Below, piece by piece: positions 1 through 8,513 of a DNA stretch of 64,000 nt. The notes beneath the pieces were generated by a model. It did no database searches, was not told the origin of the DNA, and was given only the letters and a program-made list of their open reading frames with translations. This DNA is from Brevibacillus brevis (GTDB lineage: Bacteria > Bacillota > Bacilli > Brevibacillales > Brevibacillaceae). The stretch is taken from positions 3,100,001 through 3,164,000 of the forward strand of contig NZ_CP030117.1 of the NCBI RefSeq assembly GCF_001039275.2. Direction: 5' to 3'. The position numbers and the translations under genes are program-made. Positions within the stretch are counted from its first letter, which is position 1. Each line of letters opens with the position of its first letter.

Positions 1-1
1 A

Positions 2-637
2 CCCGAAGCAATAGCACCTACAGGAGGGATTCGCCCTTTTTTCGGAACAAATCCAATTGCAGTGGGAATACCGGCAGGGGAAGAGCCATCCTTTTTGTTA
101 GATATGGCTACGAGTGTCGCTGCCAGGGGAAAAATCGCCTTAGCCGTTAAAAAAGGGGAAACAATTCCTGCCGATTGGGCCATCGATCCCACTGGGAAGG
201 AAACGACTGATCCCGCACAAGCCTTGCTAGGTTCACTTTTGCCGATCGGAGGGGCAAAGGGTTATGGATTGGCAATGTTCATTGATATCTTGTGTGGGCT
301 GCTAACGGGTGCAGCAACGGGACCACATGTAAAAAGCCTGTATGACAATTGGAACGATCCACAAAACGTTGGACATCTATTCTTGACGGTGGATATTGAA
401 CGATTTATGCCACTGTCCGATTTCTGCACCAATATGGATGCATACATTCGTGAAGTGAAAAGTGTGCCTACGAAAGAAGGGGTATTCGAAATTTTCATAC
501 CTGGAGAGATCGAGAGCCGAAAAAAGCAAGAACGCATGGAAAACGGTATCCCATTTGATCCGAACGTGACGAAAGAACTCAGCCAATTATGCCGCACCTA
601 CGGGGTTGATTTGCAGGCAGCGTATTACATCCCCTAA
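2..637 (+). CDS. Malate/L-lactate dehydrogenase family (Ldh_2) oxidoreductase, 5' partial
   Basis: The reading frame is open from base 2, so the N-terminal part of this protein lies outside the window. The visible 211 residues begin with APTGGIRPFFGTNPIA and continue through LLDMATS and a GAKGYGLAMFIDILCG segment, all characteristic of the Ldh_2 (YlbC/MdhC-type) NAD(P)H-dependent dehydrogenases rather than Rossmann-fold LDH. Such enzymes reduce 2-oxo acids or act on ureidoglycolate; the substrate cannot be read from this fragment. The C-terminus looks complete and ends at a TAA. The next gene, panD, starts about 85 bases downstream in the same direction without a clear terminator between them. 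Confidence 0.85.
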   Translation, partial: PEAIAPTGGIRPFFGTNPIAVGIPAGEEPSFLLDMATSVAARGKIALAVKKGETIPADWAIDPTGKETTDPAQALLGSLLPIGGAKGYGLAMFIDILCGLLTGAATGPHVKSLYDNWNDPQNVGHLFLTVDIERFMPLSDFCTNMDAYIREVKSVPTKEGVFEIFIPGEIESRKKQERMENGIPFDPNVTKELSQLCRTYGVDLQAAYYIP

Positions 638-721
638 CCAGATTTCCTTTCGCAGGTGGTTTCATGGACAATCCATCCCACATAGACTAATGTCATCGGT
701 TTGGAAAGGAGTGAACCGCCT

Positions 722-1114
722 ATGCAACGACACATGTGCAAAGGAAAAATTCACAGGGCGACAGTTACGCAGGCCGAATTGGATTACGTGGGGAGTATCA
801 CAATTGACGTTGCTCTCATGGAAGCGGCAGATATCAAGCCATATGAAATCGTGCAAATAACCAGTTTGCGTAATGCCACGCGCTGGAAAACATACGCATT
901 ACCCGGAGCATCGGGTAGCGGAGTCATCTGTCTGAACGGTCCACCTGCTCATCTATTCTCGCCAGGAGATCTGGTCATTATTTTGAGTATGGGCATGTAC
1001 GAAGAATCCGAGATCGAACAGCTCGTTCCCAAGGTCGTGTTTGTGGACGAACAGAATCGTATCACGAAAATAGAGGAGCATCATCTGATAAAGAATGGAG
1101 AGACACTGCCATAA
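722..1114 (+). CDS. panD: Aspartate 1-decarboxylase, pyruvoyl-dependent
   Basis: A 130-residue protein matching PanD over its full usual length. PanD decarboxylates L-aspartate to beta-alanine for pantothenate and coenzyme A. The self-cleavage site is visible as YVGSITID with Gly24-Ser25; Ser25 becomes the pyruvoyl group. Other PanD hallmarks follow: ALPGASGSGVICLNG and a GDLVIILSMG segment. The start at 722 is chosen because GGAAAGGAG at 703-711 lies about ten bases before it and the protein then begins MQRHMCKGKIHRATVT as in other PanD proteins. Usual partners panB and panC are not adjacent. Its stop overlaps the probable start of the next gene. Confidence 0.96.
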   Translation: MQRHMCKGKIHRATVTQAELDYVGSITIDVALMEAADIKPYEIVQITSLRNATRWKTYALPGASGSGVICLNGPPAHLFSPGDLVIILSMGMYEESEIEQLVPKVVFVDEQNRITKIEEHHLIKNGETLP

Positions 1115-1152
1115 AACCGCCAAACGTAGGAAAATGGGGCAAGCACAAGCAC

Positions 1153-1845
1153 ATGGTCAAAGACGAACTTTTGCAGGAGTATTTGCCCAAAACCCGCGTG
1201 TACTCTCCAGAAGAGCTATGGGAGTATGCAGAAGCGTTTACACATGTGATGCTGAAGCCTTCGGGAGGCGGCGGTGGGGCAGGAATTATTCAAGTAACGG
1301 CGCGAGGAGAAGAGCAATATTTGGTTCATAGTGGGAGTCGTCGTCGCCTCGTGGATGGGAAAGAGGCGACGATCCGATACGTGGAATCGTTGTTTCGACC
1401 AAAAACATACCTGCTCCAGCCACGTATCCCACTCGGCAGAATCAACGGCAAGCCTTTTGACGTGCGTGTCATGATCCAGCGAAAGAGCAACAAGGAGCCC
1501 TGGAAAATAACGGGGTGGTGTGCAAAGCTTGCAGGACCGGGCTATGTCGTGACAAATGTGGCTCGCAGCCGTGGGAAAGTTTTGCCCATCCAGACCGCAA
1601 TCAAGCTGTCGAATATAAAAGCAGGCCCGCATCTCCTGCGTGATATCCGCATGGTAGCTGCGGCGGTAGCTAATCGTTTGGGAAGAGCCTATCCGACACT
1701 CCGGGAGATCGGTTTAGACTTAGGGATTGATGTGGATGGCAAACCATGGATTATTGAAGCCAACTTCCGACCCTCTCTTTCTCTCTTTCAAAAGCTGGAG
1801 GATAAGACCTTTTACAAACGAATTGTCTCCATGCGAAAACGATAA
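1153..1845 (+). CDS. YheC/YheD-family (endospore coat-associated, ATP-grasp) protein
   Basis: A 230-residue ATP-grasp protein. The segment VMLKPSGGGGGAGIIQV matches the family's glycine-rich ATP-binding loop, and the C-terminal LGLDLGIDVDGKPWIIEANF is the ATP-grasp metal/ATP-binding end with the expected E-A-N. YheC/YheD proteins are associated with the Bacillus spore coat; the reaction is unknown. The first ATG is used here, but the same frame continues upstream with GKWGKHKH, which looks like the conserved family N-terminus. A ribosome binding site (GGAGAG, 1097-1102) precedes an ATA at 1111 that overlaps the panD stop, so the true start may be a non-standard AUA (see findings). No regular start codon lies upstream in frame. 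Confidence 0.82.
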   Translation: MVKDELLQEYLPKTRVYSPEELWEYAEAFTHVMLKPSGGGGGAGIIQVTARGEEQYLVHSGSRRRLVDGKEATIRYVESLFRPKTYLLQPRIPLGRINGKPFDVRVMIQRKSNKEPWKITGWCAKLAGPGYVVTNVARSRGKVLPIQTAIKLSNIKAGPHLLRDIRMVAAAVANRLGRAYPTLREIGLDLGIDVDGKPWIIEANFRPSLSLFQKLEDKTFYKRIVSMRKR

Positions 1846-1846
1846 G

Positions 1847-1908
1847 AGGAAAACCACTTGTCGATGTAACAACGGTAAGATATGGCAGGTGGTTTCCCTT
1901 GTTTTTTA
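1847..1908 (+). terminator. Intrinsic terminator after the YheC/D-type gene
   Basis: GGAAAACCACTTG pairs imperfectly with CAGGTGGTTTCC across a loop of about 25 bases, followed by a T-rich tail. Confidence 0.65.
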
Positions 1909-2032
1909 CTTTCAATTATAGTAAGAAAAATGGTAATGATCTTACAATTACAACTATGGCGTTGCTACTAGCTAAGGGACGCAAAAGTTGATAGAATGCC
2001 TCTCAATAAGGTGGGAGGTAATATATACGTCG

Positions 2033-3376
2033 ATGATAACCTTGTCTAAGAAAGAAATGTTGCTGGTCAGTTTTATGCTGTTTTCGATGTTTTTTGGTGC
2101 AGGGAACCTTATTTTTCCACCCTATTTGGGTCAAGAGGCAGGTACCCATGTTTGGCTGTCGATTGCAGGCTTTGTATTATCGGCTGTCGGTCTGCCCATC
2201 CTTGGGGTGATTGCTATTGCAAAGGCAGGCAGCTTTTACCAATTAGCGAGTCGTGTACATCCAAGCTTTGCTCTTATTTTTCCTATTTTGATTTATGTGT
2301 CGATTGGACCCGCACTTGCTATCCCGCGTGCTGGCAGTCTCGCGTACGAGATGGGAATGGCGCCTTTTTTGCCGGCACAAGCCGCTGATTCCACCTGGAG
2401 CCTTTTCTTCTATACGATCGTATTTTTTGGCATTGTCTTTTGGTTTAGTCTGAGTCCTTCCAAATTGATTGATCGCTTTGGGAAAATACTGACTCCTGCA
2501 CTGCTGACCATGATTGCACTGATCTACATCAAGAGCTTATTTACACCACTCGGTCCAACGGGGGTACCAGCAGGAAAATATGCCACCAATCCGGTTGTGC
2601 AAGGTTTTCTGGACGGGTATTTAACGATGGATGCTTTGGCTGCACTCGTATTTGGTATCGTGATCGCCAATACGCTGCGGAGCAAGGGAATCGAAGACAA
2701 AAAGCAACTGTCTGCGAATATGATCAAAGCAGGTCTCGGAGCAGGTTTGTTGCTGACATTCATCTATGTCATTTTGGGATTGCTCGGTTCATCCGGTGCC
2801 TCTTTAGGAAGGCCGGAGAATGGCGCATTACTCTTGACAGCTATCATGAGACAGCTTTTTGGGACAAGCGGTACGCTGATTCTTGGTGTCATCTTTACCG
2901 TCGCTTGCCTTTGTGTATCGATTGGACTCGTAACTTCTTGCAGTCAATACTTTCATGGACGATTCAAAGGTTTGTCCTACAGAGGATGGGCGATTATTCT
3001 CTGTGTCCTGAGCATGGGAGTCGCAAACTTGGGACTATCGGAGATTTTAAGTGTATCTGTCCCGATTTTGGGCGCAATTTACCCGATTGCTATCGTACTC
3101 ATTTTGCTGGCTTTACTAGAGCGCTGGATACCTGGGCATTCGTCTGTGTATATGACGACTGTCGCAGTTGTGACGGTTTTTGGTGTCGTGGATTTGATGA
3201 ATCTTACGTTTTTTAATCAGAGCTGGAGTGATATCTTGGGTGTTCTTCCTTTTTATAAGGAAGGCGCTGGTTGGATCATGCCAGCAATATTTGCTGGTTT
3301 TGTCGGTGTTTTGCTCGATTTTCGGAAAAGGACAAACCGCACAGGAACAGGAACAACAACTTCCTCATCAAAATAA
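2033..3376 (+). CDS. brnQ: Branched-chain amino acid:cation symporter BrnQ (LIVCS family)
   Basis: A 447-residue polytopic membrane protein, the normal length for BrnQ, with about twelve hydrophobic segments. The N-terminus MLFSMFFGAGNLIFPPYLG is the diagnostic LIVCS signature, and PALAIPRAGSLAYEMG follows in the third segment. BrnQ imports leucine, isoleucine and valine with Na+ or H+. The ATG at 2033 is preferred over an upstream TTG at 1988 because GGGAGGT lies at 2013-2019 and the family N-terminus starts there. The gene has its own terminator and appears monocistronic. Confidence 0.95.
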   Translation: MITLSKKEMLLVSFMLFSMFFGAGNLIFPPYLGQEAGTHVWLSIAGFVLSAVGLPILGVIAIAKAGSFYQLASRVHPSFALIFPILIYVSIGPALAIPRAGSLAYEMGMAPFLPAQAADSTWSLFFYTIVFFGIVFWFSLSPSKLIDRFGKILTPALLTMIALIYIKSLFTPLGPTGVPAGKYATNPVVQGFLDGYLTMDALAALVFGIVIANTLRSKGIEDKKQLSANMIKAGLGAGLLLTFIYVILGLLGSSGASLGRPENGALLLTAIMRQLFGTSGTLILGVIFTVACLCVSIGLVTSCSQYFHGRFKGLSYRGWAIILCVLSMGVANLGLSEILSVSVPILGAIYPIAIVLILLALLERWIPGHSSVYMTTVAVVTVFGVVDLMNLTFFNQSWSDILGVLPFYKEGAGWIMPAIFAGFVGVLLDFRKRTNRTGTGTTTSSSK

Positions 3377-3390
3377 GGCAACACGTAAGG

Positions 3391-3422
3391 GAGGGCTTCG
3401 TTTTCGCGAAGCTCTCTTGTTA
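3391..3422 (+). terminator. Intrinsic terminator of brnQ
   Basis: GAGGGCTTCG and CGAAGCTCTC form a ten-pair stem with a TTTTCG loop and a short T-rich tail. Confidence 0.75.
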
Positions 3423-3508
3423 TGGAAAAAAGCATGTTGTTACTTTTTTCGAGGTTCATTCGTATTAAAAGTGTTAAAGCCTAGAGCGTAGTTGAGGAGG
3501 TTCATTAC

Positions 3509-4714
3509 GTGAAAGTAGCACCTGTTGCGGAAGGTGAGCGAATTCGGCAGCTAGATGGGATTAGAGGCTTTGCTCTCTTGGGGATCGTACTAGTGAATAT
3601 GCCGTCATTTTTGTACCCCATTATGTTCTTACCAGATGCAGGACTGGTCAATACCCATTCGGAAATCGATGGTTGGATACGGCTTTTGTTTAACATGTTT
3701 ATACAGACGAAGTTTTACACGATCTTCTCGTTTTTGTTTGGGGTAGGCTTTTTTCTGTTTATGCATCGTGCGGAGAGCAAACAGTTGCCATATCAAAGCC
3801 TGTTTACGCGCAGATTATTGGTGCTGCTGATTGTGGGGATGGCACACCTTGTTTTCCTCTGGTATGGCGACATTCTTCATACGTACGCCCTAGCCGGATT
3901 TCTTCTGTTGCTGTTTTACCACAGGCAAGAAAAGACGATCAAAAGATGGGCGTGGACGCTCTTGATTGGTATGCAGGCCCTATCTGCTCTGATGCTGACC
4001 GTCCCTGAGGACCTCGTTCCTGTGCCAGATCAATCACCGCTCATACAAAAAGCTATCGATGCTTATACCAATGGGTCGATGATCGAGTGGTTGCTATTCC
4101 GGGTTGCTTACGAAATTCCAGTCGTTTTCTCCCTTGAGTTCATTGTTATCCTATCTGTACTGCCGCTCTTTTTATTCGGATTTCTGGCAGCCAAGCGGGG
4201 AGTATTGGAGAGGACGGAAGAATTTATTCCAGCCATTCGCCGCGTATGGTGGCTGGCATTGGGCTTAAGTGTTGTGCTTGTACCGATGATTCCGCTTGTT
4301 CAATTTGGCATCGTAAAATTTCCTGCCTCGATCTCGATCGCCGTTCAGACATTTGTTACCTGGAGCGGTCTTAGTCTGTGCGCTTTTTACATCACGTCAC
4401 TGCTGCTTCTTTATCGGAAAGAGAGCGGCAAGCGCATGTTGAAGCATTTGGAACCGGTCGGCAGAATGGCGTTAAGCAACTATTTGAGCCAAACCATCAT
4501 CGCTGTATTGCTTGTGCGTGTTGGACATTTGTACGGAACGTCTGGGCTGGGTCTCGGATTGGTGTTTAGCTTGGTGATCTTCACTGCGCAAATCTTCGTT
4601 AGTCGCTGGTGGCTCGCCAATTATCAGTTTGGTCCTGCCGAATGGCTTTGGCGCTGTTTGACATACGGCAAATTTGTACCGATGAAACGAAAAGGAGGAG
4701 CTCATGCGATTTGA
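3509..4714 (+). CDS. DUF418 (YeiB-like) membrane protein
   Basis: A 401-residue integral membrane protein. The N-terminal RIRQLDGIRGFALLGIVLVN and the C-terminal half with PVGRMALSNYLSQTI and WLANYQFGPAEWLWR are typical of the DUF418/YeiB family, which also shows distant similarity to acyltransferase-3 membrane proteins. The biochemical function is unknown. It starts with GTG at 3509, eight bases after GAGGAGG. About ten hydrophobic helices are visible. The following small ORF overlaps its 3' end, so the two are likely cotranscribed. Confidence 0.85.
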   Translation: MKVAPVAEGERIRQLDGIRGFALLGIVLVNMPSFLYPIMFLPDAGLVNTHSEIDGWIRLLFNMFIQTKFYTIFSFLFGVGFFLFMHRAESKQLPYQSLFTRRLLVLLIVGMAHLVFLWYGDILHTYALAGFLLLLFYHRQEKTIKRWAWTLLIGMQALSALMLTVPEDLVPVPDQSPLIQKAIDAYTNGSMIEWLLFRVAYEIPVVFSLEFIVILSVLPLFLFGFLAAKRGVLERTEEFIPAIRRVWWLALGLSVVLVPMIPLVQFGIVKFPASISIAVQTFVTWSGLSLCAFYITSLLLLYRKESGKRMLKHLEPVGRMALSNYLSQTIIAVLLVRVGHLYGTSGLGLGLVFSLVIFTAQIFVSRWWLANYQFGPAEWLWRCLTYGKFVPMKRKGGAHAI

Positions 4715-4802
4715 CACTCTCATGACAATTGCTGTCGTGCTTGTGATGACGTTCTGTTATTTTTATTTGTGGAAAAGGCTTTGCTCGAAAACGTCCAGTT
4801 AA
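4704..4802 (+). CDS. Small single-span membrane peptide (32 aa)
   Basis: A 32-residue ORF overlapping the end of the DUF418 gene by 11 bases. It has a strong ribosome binding site, AAAGGAGG, a few bases before its ATG. The sequence has one hydrophobic stretch (TIAVVLVMTFCYFYLW) followed by a positively charged tail (KRLCSK), which predicts a small inner-membrane peptide with its C-terminus in the cytoplasm. No family is recognised. It ends inside the terminator stem that follows, so it is the last gene of the unit. The function is unknown; coupling suggests a role with the DUF418 protein. Confidence 0.55.
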   Translation: MRFDTLMTIAVVLVMTFCYFYLWKRLCSKTSS

Positions 4803-4816
4803 TCTGGGCGTTTTTT
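4789..4816 (+). terminator. Intrinsic terminator of the DUF418 unit
   Basis: AAACGTCCAG pairs with CTGGGCGTTT (one G-T pair) over a five-base loop, with six Ts. The stop codon of the small membrane peptide lies in the loop. Confidence 0.85.
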
Positions 4817-4934
4817 CTACCTTCAACGGTCAGGAACAGCGTAGGATAAAAGTGGCATGATTGGGGCAAAATTTTCCTATCTCATATACCTATTAACAAG
4901 CAGCAGCGCTCTTACAGTAGGAAGGAGAAAGAGG

Positions 4935-6347
4935 ATGGCTGGCAATTGGATTTCGTTTTTGATCGGCTCCTTTGTAGGATCGATTGCTGCACTCATCGTG
5001 GTGGGACTGCTTTTGATCTGTCTTTTTCGACCTCTTGCCCAGTGGCTGCTCGCCAAGTTCATGAAGCGCCTCATGTCAGACCGCTATCCGGAAAATATTT
5101 TTGAGATGGTCTCCGCAATGACCAAAGTCAGTCCACGCTACGTTCTGGAGAACAGCTTGCGAGCAGCTTCTGGACAAGCCATCGAGCGTCCTTTCGGAAG
5201 TCCGCGTAAGTTCTTGAACTTCGATAGCTTGATATTTTCTCCTGCACAACTGGCCAAGCTGCCTTCGAGTGAGGATACCGAAGTGGATATGCAAATCACG
5301 ATTGGACCCATGGCAAAAAAGCCTTTAACCTTGGACATTCCGCTCATGGTAGGGGCAATGGGATACGGTATCGGTGTAAGTGCCGATGTAAAAATCGCGA
5401 TTGCAAAAGGAACGGCTGCAGTGGGGACTTTGACGAATACCGGTGAAGGCCCATTATTACCGGAAGAGAGGAAATTCGCCAAACACCTGATTCTCCAATA
5501 CAACTCGGGAAAGTGGGGAAAGGAACCGGAAATTTTGCGACAGGCGGACGCCATCGAAATCCATTTTGGGCAAGGGGCGACTGCAGCTGCCGCGAGTTTT
5601 ATCCCCGCTGAATATATCCAGGGAAGAGCTGCTGAAATTATGGGCGTGCAGAATGAAGAAATGATCATCATTCCTTCACGGCAGCCGGAAGTATCGAATC
5701 CGGAAGATCTTAAGAAGCTCATAGACAAGTTGCGCACAATAACAGACGGTGTTCCGATTGGAGTCAAAATCTGTGCCAGTGCCATACTTGAAAAAGACCT
5801 GGAGATTGCGATCCAAGCCGGTGTAGATTTTATCAGTATCGATGGCGGACAGGCGGGGACAAAAGGAGGACCTCCCATCCTGGAGGATGATTTCGGCTTG
5901 CCAACGATTTATGCATTGACCCGCGCTGTGCGCTATTTGAAGAAAAAAGGTGTGAAGGAACGAATTACCTTATTGTCTGGGGGCGGATATAACACCCCGG
6001 GTGAGTGCCTGAAAGCAATTGCTTTGGGAGCAGACGGCATATTTATGGGGACAGCTGTTTTGTGGGCGATGACCCATGATCAGGTGACAAAAGCAATACC
6101 GTGGGAACCGCCGACAGAACTGATCACCTATCCGGGGAGCTTGAAAAACAAATTCGACCCCGATTTAGCCACGAAATACTTGGCTAACTTTTTTCTTTCG
6201 TTTGTGGATGAGATGGAAATTGCCATCCTCGCGCTGGGGAAAACATCTATTCGTGAAGTTACGGCTGCGGATCTCGTCTCACTCGATGAGATGACGAGCA
6301 AAGTGACGAAGGTTCCCCTTGCCTATCATTCATCCTCTTCCAGTTAA
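4935..6347 (+). CDS. FMN-binding glutamate synthase-like protein (YerD type)
   Basis: A 470-residue protein: one N-terminal transmembrane helix (about residues 8-32, SFLIGSFVGSIAALIVVG) followed by a Glu_synthase (GltB FMN barrel) domain. Visible barrel motifs include PLMVGAMGYG, ISIDGGQAGTKGGP, LLSGGGYNTPGECLKAIALG and ADGIFMGTAVLWAM, which bind FMN and line the active site in the GltS family. It lacks the glutaminase domain, as in B. subtilis YerD, so it is not a complete glutamate synthase and its substrate is unknown. The ATG at 4935 follows GGAAGGAGAAAGAGG. It is five bases from the next gene, suggesting cotranscription. Confidence 0.85.
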   Translation: MAGNWISFLIGSFVGSIAALIVVGLLLICLFRPLAQWLLAKFMKRLMSDRYPENIFEMVSAMTKVSPRYVLENSLRAASGQAIERPFGSPRKFLNFDSLIFSPAQLAKLPSSEDTEVDMQITIGPMAKKPLTLDIPLMVGAMGYGIGVSADVKIAIAKGTAAVGTLTNTGEGPLLPEERKFAKHLILQYNSGKWGKEPEILRQADAIEIHFGQGATAAAASFIPAEYIQGRAAEIMGVQNEEMIIIPSRQPEVSNPEDLKKLIDKLRTITDGVPIGVKICASAILEKDLEIAIQAGVDFISIDGGQAGTKGGPPILEDDFGLPTIYALTRAVRYLKKKGVKERITLLSGGGYNTPGECLKAIALGADGIFMGTAVLWAMTHDQVTKAIPWEPPTELITYPGSLKNKFDPDLATKYLANFFLSFVDEMEIAILALGKTSIREVTAADLVSLDEMTSKVTKVPLAYHSSSSS

Positions 6348-6352
6348 TCAGC

Positions 6353-7147
6353 ATGATCGACGTACGAATGGGAGGGATTCGTATCGAACAGAGGATCATC
6401 CAAATCAAGTCACCTGCACAGTATAACGGATGGACCATGACGCAGACATGGGAGCATCTACTTTTTTTACATTGGGCGGTTTCCCCAGCGTCTATCAAAG
6501 GGCTCATTCCAGAAGGACTTGAGCTCGATACTTACGATGGCAAGGCATGGATCAGTATGATCCCGTTTTTGCTTAGTGGGGTGCGTTTGCGTCGGATGCC
6601 GTCCGTACCATTCACGACGACTTTCCCTGAAATCAATGTCCGGACGTATGTGAAGGCGAAAGGGAAGACAGGCGTGTTTTTTCTTTCGCTGGACACGTCG
6701 AATCCGCTGGTAATCAAGATTGCGAAATTTTGGTACCGACTGCCGTATTATCGGGCTCAAATGACTTTTCATCACCAAGGAGATCGGATCGATTTCACCT
6801 CTCGACGTCTATCCAGTCTGCCTCAGTCTCCCATGTTCGAAGGCAGCTACCAGCCTCTCGCTGACAGATTTCTCGCCAATGAGGGAACGCTAATGCATTG
6901 GCTGACGGAGCGATACACGCTCTTTTGCAGGTGTAACAGAACAAAGCAAATGATGTATGCGGATGTGGTGCACGAGCCGTGGCAGCTACAGGAGACAGTC
7001 TTTCATATTCGTGAAAACTCGATGACCGAAAACCTGTCGATCCCTCTCACAGATTCTCCGCATCTAGCACTGTATTCACGTGGGGTACAAAGTCTTATTT
7101 GGCCGATTCGAAGTCTAGCGGATCTATCTTCGGATCGAGGTGGATAA
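6353..7147 (+). CDS. DUF2071 (YqjF-like) protein
   Basis: A 264-residue soluble protein of the YqjF/DUF2071 family. Recognisable segments are WEHLLFLHWAVSPASIKGLI, GKAWISMIPFLLSGVRLR, FPEINVRTYVKAKGKTGVFF and the later FEGSYQPL, in the same order as the family. No enzymatic role is established for it. The start at 6353 has no clear ribosome binding site, so translation may be coupled to the upstream gene that ends five bases before; ATG 6437 is an alternative that would remove 28 residues. A terminator follows directly. Confidence 0.8.
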   Translation: MIDVRMGGIRIEQRIIQIKSPAQYNGWTMTQTWEHLLFLHWAVSPASIKGLIPEGLELDTYDGKAWISMIPFLLSGVRLRRMPSVPFTTTFPEINVRTYVKAKGKTGVFFLSLDTSNPLVIKIAKFWYRLPYYRAQMTFHHQGDRIDFTSRRLSSLPQSPMFEGSYQPLADRFLANEGTLMHWLTERYTLFCRCNRTKQMMYADVVHEPWQLQETVFHIRENSMTENLSIPLTDSPHLALYSRGVQSLIWPIRSLADLSSDRGG

Positions 7148-7152
7148 GAGTG

Positions 7153-7186
7153 ACTGATACCAGTACAAAAGGGTATCAGTCTTTTT
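7153..7186 (+). terminator. Intrinsic terminator
   Basis: ACTGATACC and GGTATCAGT form a perfect nine-pair stem, followed by CTTTTT. Confidence 0.9.
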
Positions 7187-7270
7187 CGATTTGAGACTTG
7201 CCAGACTGACTTTTGGTCGGTAAGATGAAAGATAGCACTTTTTTTCGTAAAAACAGGAAGGATCTGGTAT

Positions 7271-8452
7271 TTGGTTATGGCTCGAAAAGAACGAATTGGC
7301 GAGTTGGATCTGATCCGGGCCTTTGCATTCTTGGCTGTGGTTTATCAGCATGTCATTGGTGTGTATATCCGTGAGCCGGGATTGACAGGGCAGGTGTCGA
7401 TCATCTACGGAATGTTGTTTCATTTGTTAAAATTCGCGGTACCAGCATTCATTTTCATTACGGGTCTTGTTTTGTTTTACAACTACTCCGAAAAAGTAAA
7501 CTATATTTCCTTCACGCGTAAACGGATAACGGAGATTTTGGTTCCGTATGGAATATGGTCGGTGGTTTACCTTTATTTGATGGAAAAGCCCTTGGGTGAG
7601 GGAGCAGCGTTCGTTTGGAATGTAAGCAAAAATTTCCTGACAGGGACATCCTCTTATCATCTGTGGTTCGTCGTGATGATTTTTCAGTTCTATCTTTTGT
7701 ATCCGTTTTGGCAAAGCGTATTTGAACTTTTCCGCAGATTCGTGACCAATCGCTTCCGTCTCATTGTCGTTCTTGGAGTCAGCGGATTGGTTTATGCGGG
7801 CCTCATGTGGTTTTCAGCGCGATACATCCCGGCGCATGGTTTCCGATTCGATATGAATTGGCTTGATACGTATTTCATCAAATACCGCGATCGAAATGCG
7901 TTCTATTATTTCTATTACTTTTTGTTCGGTGGCTTGGTCGCCTGCACGTTGCCTGCATTCCGTGCCATGCTGAAAAGATACTGGCAATGGATCATCGTTT
8001 CGGTTGGTGTGCTGTACGCCGTCATTGGCTATGAACTTTTGCGTGATTCAGGGCAAGGCCAGATCAATTTAAACGTCGCGACATCCTTGAAACCTTCGAT
8101 GTTCCTCTATACGATGGCTTGCTTACTGGCTGTGTACGCTCTCTGCCTATGGATGAGCAAAAAGCAGTCCAAATGGACACATTGGCTGGGACTCCTTGGG
8201 AAATATTCGTACGGAGCGTATTTGATTCATGCACTGATCTTGACGTACTTGATGAAGATTTTACGCGAGCTTCAACTTTTTCACACGGGCGTGTGGGGAA
8301 GTATGGTAGCCTTCGTCTTGTGCTCCATTCTTTCTTTTGCTATATCATTTGGGCTGGGAAAACTGCCGTTTGGTTCCTGGCTGGTGGGGGCAGCAGAGAA
8401 AAAGACAAAAAAGATCCCGTCATCTCAAAAAGAATGGCAAAACGCAGGTTAA
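7271..8452 (+). CDS. Membrane acyltransferase (Acyltransferase_3 family)
   Basis: A 393-residue integral membrane protein with about ten hydrophobic segments. The N-terminal ELDLIRAFAFLAVVYQHVIG carries the family's R and H motif, the histidine being the presumed catalytic residue. Later YSYGAYLIHALIL is the conserved penultimate helix motif. Such proteins acylate sugars or envelope polymers at the membrane; the acceptor is not predictable here. No SGNH domain is attached. AGGAAGGA at 7255-7262 sits nine bases before the TTG at 7271; ATG 7277 is the alternative. It is followed without an obvious terminator by a DMT transporter in the same direction. Confidence 0.82.
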   Translation: MVMARKERIGELDLIRAFAFLAVVYQHVIGVYIREPGLTGQVSIIYGMLFHLLKFAVPAFIFITGLVLFYNYSEKVNYISFTRKRITEILVPYGIWSVVYLYLMEKPLGEGAAFVWNVSKNFLTGTSSYHLWFVVMIFQFYLLYPFWQSVFELFRRFVTNRFRLIVVLGVSGLVYAGLMWFSARYIPAHGFRFDMNWLDTYFIKYRDRNAFYYFYYFLFGGLVACTLPAFRAMLKRYWQWIIVSVGVLYAVIGYELLRDSGQGQINLNVATSLKPSMFLYTMACLLAVYALCLWMSKKQSKWTHWLGLLGKYSYGAYLIHALILTYLMKILRELQLFHTGVWGSMVAFVLCSILSFAISFGLGKLPFGSWLVGAAEKKTKKIPSSQKEWQNAG

Positions 8453-8513
8453 TCGCAAGCAGTTTGGCCAGATGCAGAGAATTGTAGGAGGTTGAAGGGA
8501 GAAGCGAGTCGAC

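Noticed and set aside
1921..2032. Leader of brnQ considered for a T-box
   Set aside because: Only about 120 bases lie between the terminator and the start, and no T-box sequence or antiterminator pair was found.
5138..5878. 246-codon minus-strand ORF inside the glutamate-synthase-like gene
   Set aside because: The plus-strand frame has complete FMN-barrel motifs; this is its antisense shadow.
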